This document shows positions 53,196-64,000 of a stretch of 64,000 nucleotides of DNA, one piece after another. A model generated the notes under the pieces. The model saw only the letters and a program-made list of their open reading frames with translations. It searched no databases and was not told the DNA's origin. The translations under genes were made by a program, and so were the position numbers. Position 1 is the stretch's first letter. The number at the start of each line of letters is the position of its first letter. The DNA is from Arthrinium phaeospermum (taxonomy: Eukaryota; Ascomycota; Sordariomycetes; Amphisphaeriales; Apiosporaceae): contig QYRS01000006.1 of the NCBI GenBank assembly GCA_006503535.1, positions 992,001 to 1,056,000 of the forward strand, given 5' to 3'.

Positions 53196-55781
53196 ATGGC
53201 GACATCGCGCTTTACCCCCGCCGACCAGCGAGGGAGACAAATGGCTTCCCCACGTCCAAAGACCCGCGGTTAGTCTGGAGCAGTAAACTGGGAGCAACGT
53301 TTATGCCATTCGAGGGGCTGCCGAGTTGATTCTATTCTCTTCTCACCGTAGACTGGCATAATCCTGTCTTTCCCAAGTCCCATCGAAGCTCGCTTGCTGA
53401 CTTGCCTTTTGGTTCGCCCTTGCCTAGACAGCAAAGACACCCTGTGTCGCAATATCCTTATATACGGCCACTGCCGCTATGAAGACCAAGGCTGTGCTTT
53501 CAACCACGACCAAAATAAGGGCACCTTGAACTCCCAAGACAGGTACGTAAACTGCTGTCCCGCTTTTAAATGCCAGTGATTGTTCCAAGTTGCGCAGAAG
53601 GTCCACGACACATTGCCCATCGCATAACTGTATCTTGAGCATCCATTCCTTAAGGCTGTCCTTATCAATATGTCCGAAGCAGGGAGCCGTGACACAAGTA
53701 CCAAGGGCCCGGCCATATGCATATCTCCTGGGCCGTCTCCTCGCACTTTGCAACTAGATGAGGAGGAGTTTCCCTCATTGGACCAAGCTGCCATTGTCCC
53801 CCGAAGAAAGCGCTGGCCCAAAGATGGAGGACAGGATGCTCCCAACCTTGAGGCTCCATATACTGTCGATCGTGGACCTGCTCTGGGACAATCTGCCTTA
53901 GTTTCTGGCCATGGTACACTTCACCCAATTACTAACACAAAGGCCAACAGTGCTAAAAAGTCGCTCAATGTCGACTCACCTTCTTTCACACCTACGCAAC
54001 TGCAACCAGGAGCCAAGAAATTCACCTTCTCCTCGCAGGCTGCCAATGCCGCCCCTTTCACCCCCAAGGCGGTGGGCAATAGCTGTAGGTTTGCCCCTAA
54101 GTCGCCCAGCAGCAGGATCGGGATACTGATACATAGGGAAGCCACTCCTTCAACCCTCACGCAAGATGCCGAGGGCCCGATCTTCAACCCTGCTGCCATC
54201 AGGGAATTTACGCCGCAGACTCCGAATTACGACCTCAACACTGCTACCGCCACCAATGGAACAGCAACGGACTCCTCGAATGTGTATGATCCCTTCTCCA
54301 TGTCGGCAATAAACCAGAGCATCCCGGCAGCGCAGTTCAACCCTTATGCCGAAGACCCTACCGGCGGGATGGCTGGGGGCGGCACCTCATTCTATCCGGC
54401 GCAAGGAGCTTATGCGGCTCCCATCCAACCCCTGCAGTACCATCTTTATGCCCCAGTCGGACCGTACAGGTCGGATCTGAGCAACTACCAGCGCCAAGCA
54501 CACGATTTCTTCCTGCGCGAAGACATTCGCGAGGAAATGCAGAAGAAGTCCGAGGCGACCAGACAGGTCTTGCCCGGTTCGCAGCTGCCCAGTGTTGCTC
54601 ATTACCACTCGCTTGTGCCTCTTGACAGCGTTAGGGGCGGCAAGAGCATTTTCGGCGAGTACCTGACGTGGCTGTATAAAGCCGATTCCAAGAAGAACGG
54701 CAACATCTACTGCCTCAGGCGGTTACAGGGCGTGCGCTCGATCACCAAGGAGTCTGTCGGCGTCATTGCCCGGTGGAAGCGAGTCAACTGCGGCAACGTT
54801 GTTTCAGTCATCGAGTGCTTTACATCAAGGGATTTCAATGACATGTCGTTGATATTTATCCACAACTATCACCCGCTCTCTAGGACATTAGCAGAGCATC
54901 ACTTCGGCGCAAACAGCCAGGGCCGCTTCGTGCGACCGCCGCCGGTACCCGAAAGCGTTCTTTGGAGCTACATTTGCCAGATGTGCAACGCACTGAAGGC
55001 GATCCATGCCGAAAATCTTGCAGCGCGGTGCATCGACCTAAGCAAGGTTATCCTGACCGACAGGAGCCGCATCAGACTGAGCGCGTGCGCAATACAGGAT
55101 GTGTTGGAGCACGAGACAGCCAGGCCTATTTTGGAGCTCCAACTGGAGGATTTCGTGCAGCTTGGGAGGATGATCCTCAGTATCGGCACCAACACGGCGA
55201 CCCTACATAACTTGCAGGTATCCATGGCCCAGTTCGGTGGGCTGTACAGCCAGGAGCTTCGCGACAGGGTCGTCTGGCTTCTCACCACACCAGGAACCCC
55301 TGAGCAAGCCACTCAGAAGACGGTTCACGAGCTAGCGCGTGGCATCTCTGATCACATTGTGGATAGTTTCGACTCGTGTCTGCATGCCAGCGATGAGATC
55401 AACTCCAACCTATACCGCGAGCTGGAAAATGGCAGGATCGCCAGGCTAATGATGAAACTGGGCGCCATCAACGAGCGGCCCGAATTCGAAAACGACCCGT
55501 CTTGGTCTGAGAATGGCGAGCGGTACCAGCTCAAGCTATTCCGTGACTACGTCTTCCACCAGGTTGACGCCAACGGCAACCCAGTTGTGGATATGGCCCA
55601 TATGCTTGGCTGCCTCAACAAGCTGGACGCGGGGAGCGAAGAGCGGGTTTACTTGACCAGCCGCGACCACCAGACAGCATTTGTTGTCACCTACCGGGAG
55701 CTCAAGAAACAGGTGGCCAGCGCCTTCAACGAATTGCTCAAACCGAGCCACAGCAAGCAGGCTGGGCCTCGCGGGTATTAA
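53196..55781 (+). CDS. PAN3: PAN2-PAN3 deadenylase regulatory subunit
   Basis: Three exons (53196-53268, 53428-53542, 53951-55781) encode 672 residues. Introns are 159 and 408 nt; the second ends with a textbook TACTAAC branch site (53930-53936) 14 nt before its AG. A CCCH zinc finger (C31, C40, C47, H51; C-R-N-I-L-I-Y-G-H-C) is followed by the PAM2 motif L-N-V-D-S-P-S-F-T-P at 68-77, which binds poly(A)-binding protein. Next come N-P-A-A-I-R-E-F-T-P and Q-P-L-Q-Y-H-L-Y. The pseudokinase domain carries W-K-R-V-N and S-L-I-F-I-H-N-Y-H-P-L-S-x-T-L-A-E-H-H-F. A short coiled coil and the C-terminal knob domain (L-K-L-F-R-D-Y-V-F-H-Q-V) complete the protein. PAN3 recruits the PAN2 nuclease to mRNA poly(A) tails. 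Oddly, the long second intron contains a frame that runs into the PAM2 exon (see findings). Confidence 0.93.
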
Positions 55782-58246
55782 TTAGCGCGATCAACGACGA
55801 GATAAGGGCGACAAGCGGTTTTCGAAACGAGCCCATGGCAATGAGGAAGATTTACCTCGAAACCAGCGCCCTGGACAAGCGCCTGGGCCGAAAGACACGG
55901 GGGAATGAATGAGTGCGGCTTTTGGTCTGCAGAAGCCGTGGCTCGACGAGAGAATTATAGAATACACTTAAGTAAAAATTACTACGATTGGTCAACCGAC
56001 TAAACCTGCTTTCCCTATCTGTCTGTGCTGCCATGTAACTTGGAAATGTATTCCAATGATACGTACTGGAATAATGACGGTGTAATTCTAAATTATTCCA
56101 TTCTATTTACGCTTATTCCACTAGGTATATGGTATAATAGCAATCGCGTGGAGTTCCGAGCAGTGCACTAGTTGGATCTCGTATTGAACTCGTGACTGTC
56201 GCGACCGGATCGATTACGAAGGCCACTGGTCCATTTTCGGCACCTGGTTATGCGAGCCTTGAAGTTTTCGTATAATACGGTTATACAAGGTTCATTATTC
56301 CGCGGTCTAATAGCTGTAGACCTGGGAGTTTCGGTCGTGAGCCCATCGGCGTGCATGATACACGTTGGTTTCCGATGCTTCAAGCCAAGTCTGCGTTGCG
56401 GCTATCACGCTGTGACTTTGGATGAGGTGCGTTGATGATGTTCCGTGCCACATTTCCGTCGCCGGCTTTCTCGACAGGGCTATTTGTCATATGCACTACT
56501 GTTAGGTCACGGCCGATGGGACGGGCAACTGGCAACGGGGCGATCGGCAGGCTCATCGTTTACCTTGTATTGCAGCGGGAGTCGTGGAGATGAAGAGATC
56601 TTGGGAGGACTGGTGCTTACTTCATGTCCTTCCTCCATGCCACACGAGCCGTACATGATCAGCGACGTTTCTCAGCCAGGCTAGTAGAAAACCCCCTCTG
56701 GGTAAGCTAGGGGATGTGTAACGGTGGACACTGACCAACAGGGGGACCACGATCCATCTGCTTCGGCGCGCTCGGCAGTGGCGGAAGCAGTCAGCTTATA
56801 GGGTTTGGGTCCAATGATACTATCCCCTTCTTCCTCTCTGGATGGTTTCACTACTTCACCAGCGTGAGGGGATGTGCCACATAGGGCGGGAAACTCGATG
56901 TGGTAATCGCCATGTCTATTCCATTGCTTTTCAAGTAGAACGGAAGAGCGACGTCAGCGTAACGGGATTGTAGAGATTCGGTCAACTGGCCAAAGTACAC
57001 CAAAAATGAGCATGGTATTATCATCCTGCTCAGGATGTTGCATGTAATAAAGCTATCGAGGTCCAAGGTGGCACTGGCATAGTACTCACATTCAATAAGG
57101 ACTGGGTTTATACACAGATCTTATGTCATCGATCCTGTTCGTGTGACTTGGGGGAATGTTCCCTGTAGGAGACTTCTATTGAAGACCAAATATGGTTTAC
57201 GTGCCCATTCATTACGAGCCCCTATGGAAGAGCCGTAATCCTTCTCCGTACTTAACGGCCGTTGGCTTGGATATAGTTGACAGCTACCAATGGGGCTTAA
57301 GCTACTGGAAATACCAGCTGTTGTGTACCATTGTGCACACTGAAGTGGTAGCTCATCATGAAATTGTTTGGCTGGTGTGAGGCAGCTTTGGATGGTGTAC
57401 CCAAGTCCATCACTTCTTCGAAGTACTGACTTTCTGCTTCGAGTGGCATGTTGTGCCAAAGGAGGGCCATGAGCAAAGTTGTAGCTGATATTAGACATTG
57501 GGAAGGTGGTAGTTTTACAACCCTTTTCACCTCTCCGAAGACGTCTACGGGAGAAAATGAGTTCCTCTGGTTATGATTATTACGATTCACCTCGCTGCCT
57601 TTGGGGAGTTTGCCAATGTTTCCTTTTCAAATCGAGCATTTGAAGGCTGGGTTACACCCGCGCTGCAACGAGGCCGCTCGTGGAATTCTCGCGCAACCTA
57701 ATGGTACGTCGTATAGGTCCGTACCTTCTCCGGAACCCCTCAACGTACGTGCTCGTAACAAGGCTTCTCATCGCTGACTCTACTTGGATGCCGTAAGATC
57801 TGGCCACGAATAGCAATTACTTCAGATGCTGATAGGGGACTTGAGGGGCGGAGAGACTGGGCCTGGCACATGCGACGAGGCACACAAAGGGGCGCGACTG
57901 ATCATTTGATGTTGAGTATGGCTGTTTTCTTAGCTACCTTATCTGTAGATCGTATGTTTTCGTACCGACTCTGCATCACCATTTAGAAAATTGGGTATCT
58001 ATCCGAGTCATACTTTCCGCCCCTTTTCCGAAGACGGTATAAAACCTAACCTCATCGCCACCATCAGCCAGCCATGAGTCTTGGGGGCCAGGGCCTCGTG
58101 ACGGCCGTACTTTCATCTGACCTGCTGCATGACTGCGCCTTGGGGGCCGGGGGCAGGTCTCGCATAGCCAGAGGCCTGAAATTAAGCCGTGTAAGGAGTG
58201 GCTCATTGGCAGAGTTTTATGGCCCAATATAGCTTGATCCGCGATC
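55782..58246. other. Long convergent intergenic region
   Basis: About 2.5 kb lies between the PAN3 and LSM7 3' ends, more than convergent fungal genes usually need. The part at about 56030-56400 is AT-leaning, with repeated ATTCC/GGAAT words, and may be a solo LTR or other old insertion. The rest has ordinary composition. No protein, tRNA, rRNA or snRNA was recognised. Confidence 0.45.
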
Positions 58247-58799
58247 TCAGGCCTCTTCAGGCTGAGCAAAGGGGTTCTCGATCTCCTCGCTTCCATCCAC
58301 CGGGCTGATAACCACAAGTAGTGTACCTCGCGCAACGACAAGACCAAGCGGGCGACTGCTCTCGTTGCCCTCGTCATCTGTGAGAGAATAAGTATGTTAG
58401 CCTGCGGGCGAGATGCTGCTGCTGCTGCTGCTGCTGCCAACAAGCAAGGTAGATAAGGGGAAATGGGAATTGGGGTGACGGAGTTCACCCACCTCGAACA
58501 ACCTCTTGCACTTCGTCGAGCACCAGGTTCATCAAGGCATCGTATCCCTTGAGAGTTCCGGTGCACTCGCGGCCGCCGTTGAACTTGACGGTGATGCGCT
58601 TGTCCATGTACTTGCTGAGGTCGAGGATGTTCTCCTTCTTGGGACGCTCGCGCTCCTGGCCGCCCTCAGCACCGCCGCCGTGGCCTCCGCGGCCACCCGC
58701 CCCATGTCCGCCGCCACGTCCACCACGTCCACCGCCCCCTCCTCGGCCGCGGTAGCCTCCGCCGCCACGACCGCCGCGCTGGTGGGGTACATCGGCCAT
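58247..58799 (-). CDS. LSM7: Sm-like protein LSm7
   Basis: Two exons (58799-58493 and 58377-58247; 115-nt intron with a CTAAC branch word) encode 145 residues. After an RGG/Gly-rich N-terminus (residues about 8-47), the Sm fold begins with K-K-E-N-I-L-D-L-S-K-Y-M-D-K. Sm1 carries V-K-F-N-G-G-R-E-C-T-G-T-L-K-G-Y-D and L-N-L-V-L-D-E. Sm2 lies in exon 2 with L-G-L-V-V-A-R-G-T. LSm7 is part of the LSm1-7 ring of cytoplasmic mRNA decay and the LSm2-8 ring that binds U6 snRNA. The Gly/Arg-rich extension is typical of filamentous-fungal versions. The intron contains eight TGC (plus strand) units at 58414-58437. Confidence 0.94.
58414..58437. repeat. TGC/GCA trinucleotide repeat in LSM7 intron
   Basis: Eight perfect TGC units on the plus strand lie inside the LSM7 intron, between its donor and branch site. 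They are not translated in the predicted gene. Confidence 0.9.
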
Positions 58800-61700
58800 G
58801 GTGTGTGGTGTGTGTGTATGAGGTTCGTGCGTTTGCGGGTAAGAGGTTATGTTCGGGAGGAGTGTGTTGCGGCTGCGTCTTGCGTCTGTGACACGTAGAA
58901 ATCAAGCTGCCCGGGCAGAAAAGGGGGACCCCAGCTTCTCGGACGGGTTGGCGCGCTGCCGCAGGTGCGGTGGTGTTGTGTGTGCGTGGTGTGGTTGGCT
59001 GGTTTGGGCCTTTCGTTTCCTCTCCTCTCCCAAGCGAAGGTGGGATTTCGCGACAGGGATATTTTTCCGGGTGGCGGCCGGAGGGTACTGCTTGGTCTTT
59101 TGGGGGTTCTCGTTTCGGGAGCAAATGGAACGTGATGGTAATAATGACGTTTGGACCGGTCGATGCAGGTAGATTTGTTGTTGGTGCAAGCAGTTGCAGG
59201 CGGGATAACGAATTGGACGCCGTGCAGGAAGGGCTAGCAGCTAGAGATGAATTGCGGATGGATGGTGGGGGGAGGCGGTCTTGGTCGGAATTCAGAAGGC
59301 GATCGAGATGACTGCGCACTCGTCGATTCGTCCGGTGGCGCGTACTGCGACGGAAATTTTTAGGGATCGAATTGATCAGGTATATATGAGGAGAGGCACA
59401 CGGATTTTATATTGTCTACGGGTTGGTTCTCACGGCGACCACGTTGCTGTACGGCTTTTTTGCAGCCGGCATGTTAGGTTGTCGGATATTTTGGTGTTGC
59501 TCGGAGCTCACCCAGCTCGACTGGTCGCTTCCCAGCGTAGCTAGGCGGGGCAGTTTGGGCCGTCGTCCCCCGCCGCAGCAGTTTACCACGCGAGGCTGAG
59601 AACCTCCCAAAAAAGATTCATCATTTAACAGGTCGCTAGAGGCCCCAGCCCAATGACGGGTGGTTGCTGCTGTCCGCCCTTCTAGGTGTGTGTAAACGAA
59701 ACACGTAATCAGGGGGGAAAAATGATCCATTGGTCACCAGAATCATTCAAGTCCAGGTGATGTTTCTTTATTCCCGGCATTAATACGACCAATATGGGGA
59801 GCCCCCAGTTTGCCCACTGCATCCCCGTCCGTCTAATATATGTAGCCAGATGGCCCTCCATGTTGAATCGGGAAACTGTAGATGTGCAGGGCATGTAACC
59901 GTATCATTTCGTATGCGACGGGTATGCATCCGTTGTGATAGCGCCATGGATGCGTGTGTGTGTGTGTGCGTCCCTAATGCAGCTGTCTCGTTTGGTGCGG
60001 TCTGCAGTGGGTGATAGGCGGCAAAGCAAGCCATGGGTTTTCTGTATGGCTGGGACTGCCGGGAAGTAGGCAGCTTCTAGCTTCTAGAGGATCCGTGCCA
60101 GCCAACTATGATGCGCCATACCGGTCCGGACCGCGGTCCGGCGCCCAATCAAAATCCCTCGAACCCCTCGGAAATTGTTTGTATCTGAACCTCGATCATC
60201 GGCTTGCTGCCACACCAACGGCAGCAAGCCCCTCCTCGTCTTCGTCCCTCGCTTGCCTGGATCTATCCCAGACAAGAGACGCACAGAGGATACTACTGAC
60301 CTGATGTCCTCTTCGATCTGATCTGCCAACCGGAGATTGTTGGCGCCATCCGATTTGTTCTTCCCCGGCCCAACTTGCCAGGGATCCAGCAGCACGGCAC
60401 GTCTCTCCACCATACATGGGCCAAGAAAGTGACGAGTCCAACAAGACAATGGCGGGCAGAGTCTCGAAAAGTAGATAGGGAGGTTGACATGCTTCCAAAA
60501 GCTGGGTTGCCCGCAACCCGGTTCTTGGGAGGATCCTCCAGGCCTTTCTCTCGTGGGGCTCGGTCAGCCCAAGCAGTAAAGACGACAACAAGTAAGCGCC
60601 GCCGTCCAGTGTAAGCAGGGAGCGGAGCAAGGAGAGAGAAGATGGAGAAGATTACCCAGGAGCCATCTCCGCTCCCCCTCAGGTGGGGGTTGGCGACAAT
60701 TTCCGCTGCGCTCGATGATATCGGGTACGAGTAGGTGGGATACAGTAGCATTCCCATCATCATATGATGGCCCCGAATTCTACATCAGTCACTACATGCA
60801 TACACGTACACACGCACACACACGCACATGGCTGATTTCCACGAGGATCGCGATATATACTTGTGTACTAAAGGAGAACGGACCGGGCATGGATGCCAAC
60901 CCAGGTTCAGTAGTGGAATGGCGGTCTTTGGCAAGCCCCAAGCCCTCCAGCTCATGCCTTGATCGGTGATTTCTTCTTATGTTGTACGACCAGGCCAGCT
61001 CAGGACGGGATCTGACGTGACCCCTTGTCAGGGTGACTGGCCTCTCTGGCCTTCCTTTGTTCTTCCTGCTCCTGCGTACCCCAGCCCCGACACCCATGCC
61101 CCTCCCTTCTCCAGGCTGTCTCGATAATGTTGGGATGCCGGATTCTTGACTCAGCGCGGGTAGCTAGGCGGCTTGTGAGATGCAAGACTTGTTGGCTCCA
61201 GAATCTGGTGCTTTCTACATGAACACCAAAGTGCCATACCTGTCTTTGAAAAGCGGTGTTGTATAAGGTACAATAACGTCTTCCATGGACGTGAAATGCT
61301 ATGCAGGCAGGCAGGTAGCTGTTATAAGTAGGAAGTAGGTAGGGTAAGTGGGTATGTACATACATATGGAGAAGGGAGGGAGCTTGGGCCTGCTCCAGTG
61401 ACAGGCAGACGCTGACACCAGAAGCTGCCACTAGAGCCGGCCAGTGGACTTGGCAATCCGCTCAATTTTGAGGTGCATGTAATGTACATCCGTCAAATCC
61501 AACAGCAGCCGACCTGCTTTGGACCTGACAGATCGAGCGAGGAACTTGGGAGGCAAGTAAGTTCCTCCATTTATTAGATGCAGCCAGGTACCGCGACATT
61601 TGCCCACCCCCTACCAGCGGCTGCTCTTCCAACCCACCTCGAATCACTTTTAGTGTGGCAGCAAGAACGCGCCGTCCTTCGTTTAACTTCTCCAAGTCCT

Positions 61701-62197
61701 CTTTCAAGGTTGCCTGTCTGTTTTTGTTCTGTTCTGTTGCCAGCGAGCGGCTGCTTCTTAAAGTGATATTTCCACTCTTCTTCACCCACCCCAGTCCCGT
61801 CCAGTCTTCCCCGGATGCATCCTTCCTCAGGAGCCTGATACCGAACCTACCTACCTGATCGATCGCCCGATATCTTGTACTCGTCGCCAAATCCCCAAGT
61901 TTCGAGGTAGCCATACAGCAGCAGCAAGGAGCCCTGATCTTTTCCACCCGTTACACTCGCTGTCCAGATCGATCGGCGCTCCGTCGGGCTCTCTCTCCAC
62001 TCGGCTCGCCAACCGTACATCCGGCCTCATCTGCCAAATCTCGGAGCAGCTAATCGGCTTCCTGAAATTCCCGCCCTGCGCCCTGAAACCTTCGTGCGCT
62101 TGCTGGCCTGCTGTTGGCGGCCAACCCTCGTCGCATTCCGTCCCCGGGCACAAGCAAGTCACTGTCGCTTACTTGGCTTGCCGTTTGCCCACCCTCC
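58800..62197. other. Divergent intergenic region, LSM7 / Zn2Cys6 gene
   Basis: A 3.4-kb region of normal composition. It includes a GT microsatellite near 59951-59970 and a CA/CACG-rich stretch near 60798-60828. Several frames of 100-160 codons occur on the minus strand at 60.1-61.9 kb, but they overlap each other, have no recognisable domain and lack splice logic. The last part is probably the promoter and 5' leader of the Zn2Cys6 gene. Confidence 0.5.
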
Positions 62198-64000
62198 ATG
62201 GCGCCCAATTCCGACTCCGAGCCGCACAAGAGGAAACGCAATGATGATGACGCTGGCCAAGGTGCCCACTCCGACCGCATCCCACAACCTCCGCCGCCTC
62301 AGCTAGGTACGTCCGTGTGTATGTGTGTCTGTGTGTGCGTGCGTGCGCGCGCGCCCGCCGACCTGCGCGTGGTGCCTGCGCGCCTGACTAAAACCCCGCC
62401 ATCACGAGTCTTTAATGACGACCCCGTGTGCGCGCTTAATTCGATTGGCCTGTCCCGGCAGCCACGGCGTGTCACTAATCCGCCTGCAACCTCCACTCGC
62501 TCGTGCTGACTTAACTTGTTCAAAGGCAATGCGGCGCAAATCAGCTACATCTCGAGGGCCAATGCTACGCGCCTCAAGCTGATCCATGGCGATGGAGACA
62601 CCTTTTCCGATGTCTTGACCCTCATAAGTGAATACGAAGGTTTGTGGCGCTGCTCTCGCGGGTCTCGCTCATTCTCTCTTCGATGGCATTATTGACCCTT
62701 TGCTCAGGCGTGCTCAATCGACATGAGAGTCTCGCATCCAACCTGGGGGCCAAGCTCACCGGGCCACGCTTGCTCAAGGCAATGGAAGGCGTATTCGAAG
62801 GAACAATCACCACCAGTCCTCCCCAAACGGCATTTACCCCGGACCCTGTCACGTGGCTGGATATAGTCGAGTTCGCCAAGTCAAACCCCTCGGAGTTCGT
62901 ATTGACGCCGACGCACGCAGGGCCCCGGGCCTGCCAGTTCCGCCTCAAGGGGGTTGCCGTCGAAATATCCGAGGATGACTGGCGTCTGATAGTGTCGGGT
63001 GCTTTGGACAGGTTCAGGATGGTACCTGCCCAGCCCCTCGAGGAGGACGAGAATGTGGAATTTGCTACGCTCGAGATCTTGGAGCAGCGCCTGCAGATGC
63101 TGACCAGAAAAGCCGATGAGGTCGCGCGCAGGGCGCGGCAACTCAACTACCAATTGAGTGGACGCAAGGCCGCCATCAACGGGAGGCGCTCGCCGCAAAC
63201 CTCGGCTACGGGATTCCAGGCGGTGAACCACATAGCTCGCGCTTCCGCCGCACCGGCACCGGGTTATGATCTCAACGCGGACCTGCTACAACAATACCTG
63301 GCCATGGCCCCCATCCAGCCGAACAATATGAACAACCCGTTGAACAACCACCGGGTGTCGTCTGTTGGCTCTGTACCGCCTACGCCGGGAACATTGGCCA
63401 CTGCTTCGTCCACACCTCGCATTTCTGCACCGCAACCTCCGCCCATGAGTAGTAGCCGGCCGTCTCCTGGCTATCACTCGGAACCACTTACGCGGGATGT
63501 GGATGAGGAACATAGAGCGCTTGTTACAGCCAGAATAGACAAGCTCGGACGCGGGGATCCCATCAACCCGCCTTGTGATCGATGCCGACGCCTGAAGACG
63601 CCATGCCTCAAGAACCAGACAGCCTGCCAGGGCTGCACCAAGAAGCATGCAAGGTGCGTGTGGAAGGGCATAACTGACGACGAGGTTGCACGGCTCAAGG
63701 GGAACATAGCAATGGCATCGAGCAAGGCGACGAAGGCCGGAGAGATTCGGCTCCTTCACTCGCCAATCACAACCACACACATGAGACCTCTCGTCCTTCT
63801 ACAGAGCATGGCGAAGAGGCTGGGCTGAAAGCGAATCGCATTGCTATAGGTCGCCATGTTGACGACATATGGAGGAAAGGCCCTAGGGACCCGCGCCTCC
63901 AGTCTATGGATATCGATATTGACCCCCGGGACACAACAACGCCGATGCCGACGGTAGAGACGGAGACAGCATTGCCATCCTCTCAAGCGGCTAGGCCCAG
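62198..64000 (+). CDS. Zn2Cys6 zinc-cluster protein, partial, frame interrupted once
   Basis: Exons are 62198-62306, 62526-62639 and 62708 onward, with introns of 219 and 68 nt (GT-AG). The N-terminus is charged and basic (K-R-K-R). It is followed by a conserved-looking region (about 40-200) and a probable coiled coil (L-E-Q-R-L-Q-M-L-T-R-K-A-D-E-V). After a Pro/Ser-rich linker comes a fungal zinc cluster, C364-x2-C367-x6-C374-x6-C381-x2-C384-x6-C391, so it is probably a DNA-binding regulator. Unusually, the cluster is far from the N-terminus. In the frame as given the protein stops at 63826-63828 (447 residues). From about 63703 the -1 frame reads naturally (E-H-S-N-G-I-E-Q-G-D-E-G) and stays open to the window end. 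One missing G in the run 63699-63702 would explain this. The target genes are unknown. Confidence 0.78.
62311..62356. repeat. GT/GC-rich simple sequence in first intron
   Basis: A run of GTGT/GTGC/GCGC dinucleotides follows directly after the donor site of the first intron of the Zn2Cys6 gene. It is purine-pyrimidine alternating DNA of the kind that can adopt Z-form. Confidence 0.75.

Noticed and set aside
60084..61947. Several 120-160-codon minus-strand frames between LSM7 and the Zn2Cys6 gene
   Set aside because: They overlap one another in different frames, have no recognisable domain and do not connect through plausible introns.
63690..63710. Programmed -1 ribosomal frameshift in the Zn2Cys6 gene
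   Set aside because: The AAGGGGAAC context does not fit the X-XXY-YYZ slippery pattern and no strong downstream structure is evident; a missing base is simpler.

Overview
The window looks like chromosomal DNA of a filamentous ascomycete, most likely a Sordariomycete (Sordariales-like). The evidence is short GT-AG introns with CTRAC/TACTAAC branch sites, filamentous-fungal protein families (DUF3433, siderophore transporter, Zn2Cys6, PMT2 with a long tail), and a sharp split between an AT isochore and normal GC-balanced gene space. The isochore carries the signature of repeat-induced point mutation (RIP).

Positions 1 to about 30,975 are an AT-rich, gene-free block. CpA and TpG are almost absent while CpG persists, which is the footprint of saturating RIP on repeats. 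No reading frame of useful length survives. Structure is still visible: an inverted repeat of about 325-330 bp at 1-330 and 14508-14832, an 84-bp array of 12-bp units at 6475-6558, an array with an 81-83-bp period at about 7250-7510, and a degenerate direct repeat near 14230-14400 and 30770-30940. The block ends about 10 bp beyond the stop codon of the first gene.

Positions 30,984-64,000 are gene space. In order: an F-box-like protein (-); a DUF3433 multi-pass membrane protein (-) whose frame is interrupted once; a siderophore-iron (SIT/Mir-type) MFS transporter (+, 5 exons) with three exact GATA-type iron-repressor sites upstream, two of them forming a 19-bp palindrome; a small PY-motif protein (+); protein O-mannosyltransferase 2 (-, 3 exons); the U2 snRNP protein SF3A1/Prp21 (+); a UAS-UBX protein of the FAF2/Ucp10/Ubx type (-, 2 exons) with three overlapping TGACGTG boxes 102 bp upstream; PAN3 deadenylase subunit (+, 3 exons); LSM7 (-, 2 exons); and a Zn2Cys6 protein (+) running off the right edge.

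Most of these are housekeeping genes: RNA processing and turnover (SF3A1, PAN3, LSM7), secretory-pathway glycosylation (PMT2) and probable ER/Golgi-associated degradation (UBX protein). The clearest regulated gene is the siderophore transporter, predicted to be repressed by iron through a SreA/SRE/Urbs1-type GATA factor. Two genes (DUF3433 and Zn2Cys6) each need one extra base next to a short G or C run to restore a natural frame. That points either to assembly errors or to real inactivating deletions.
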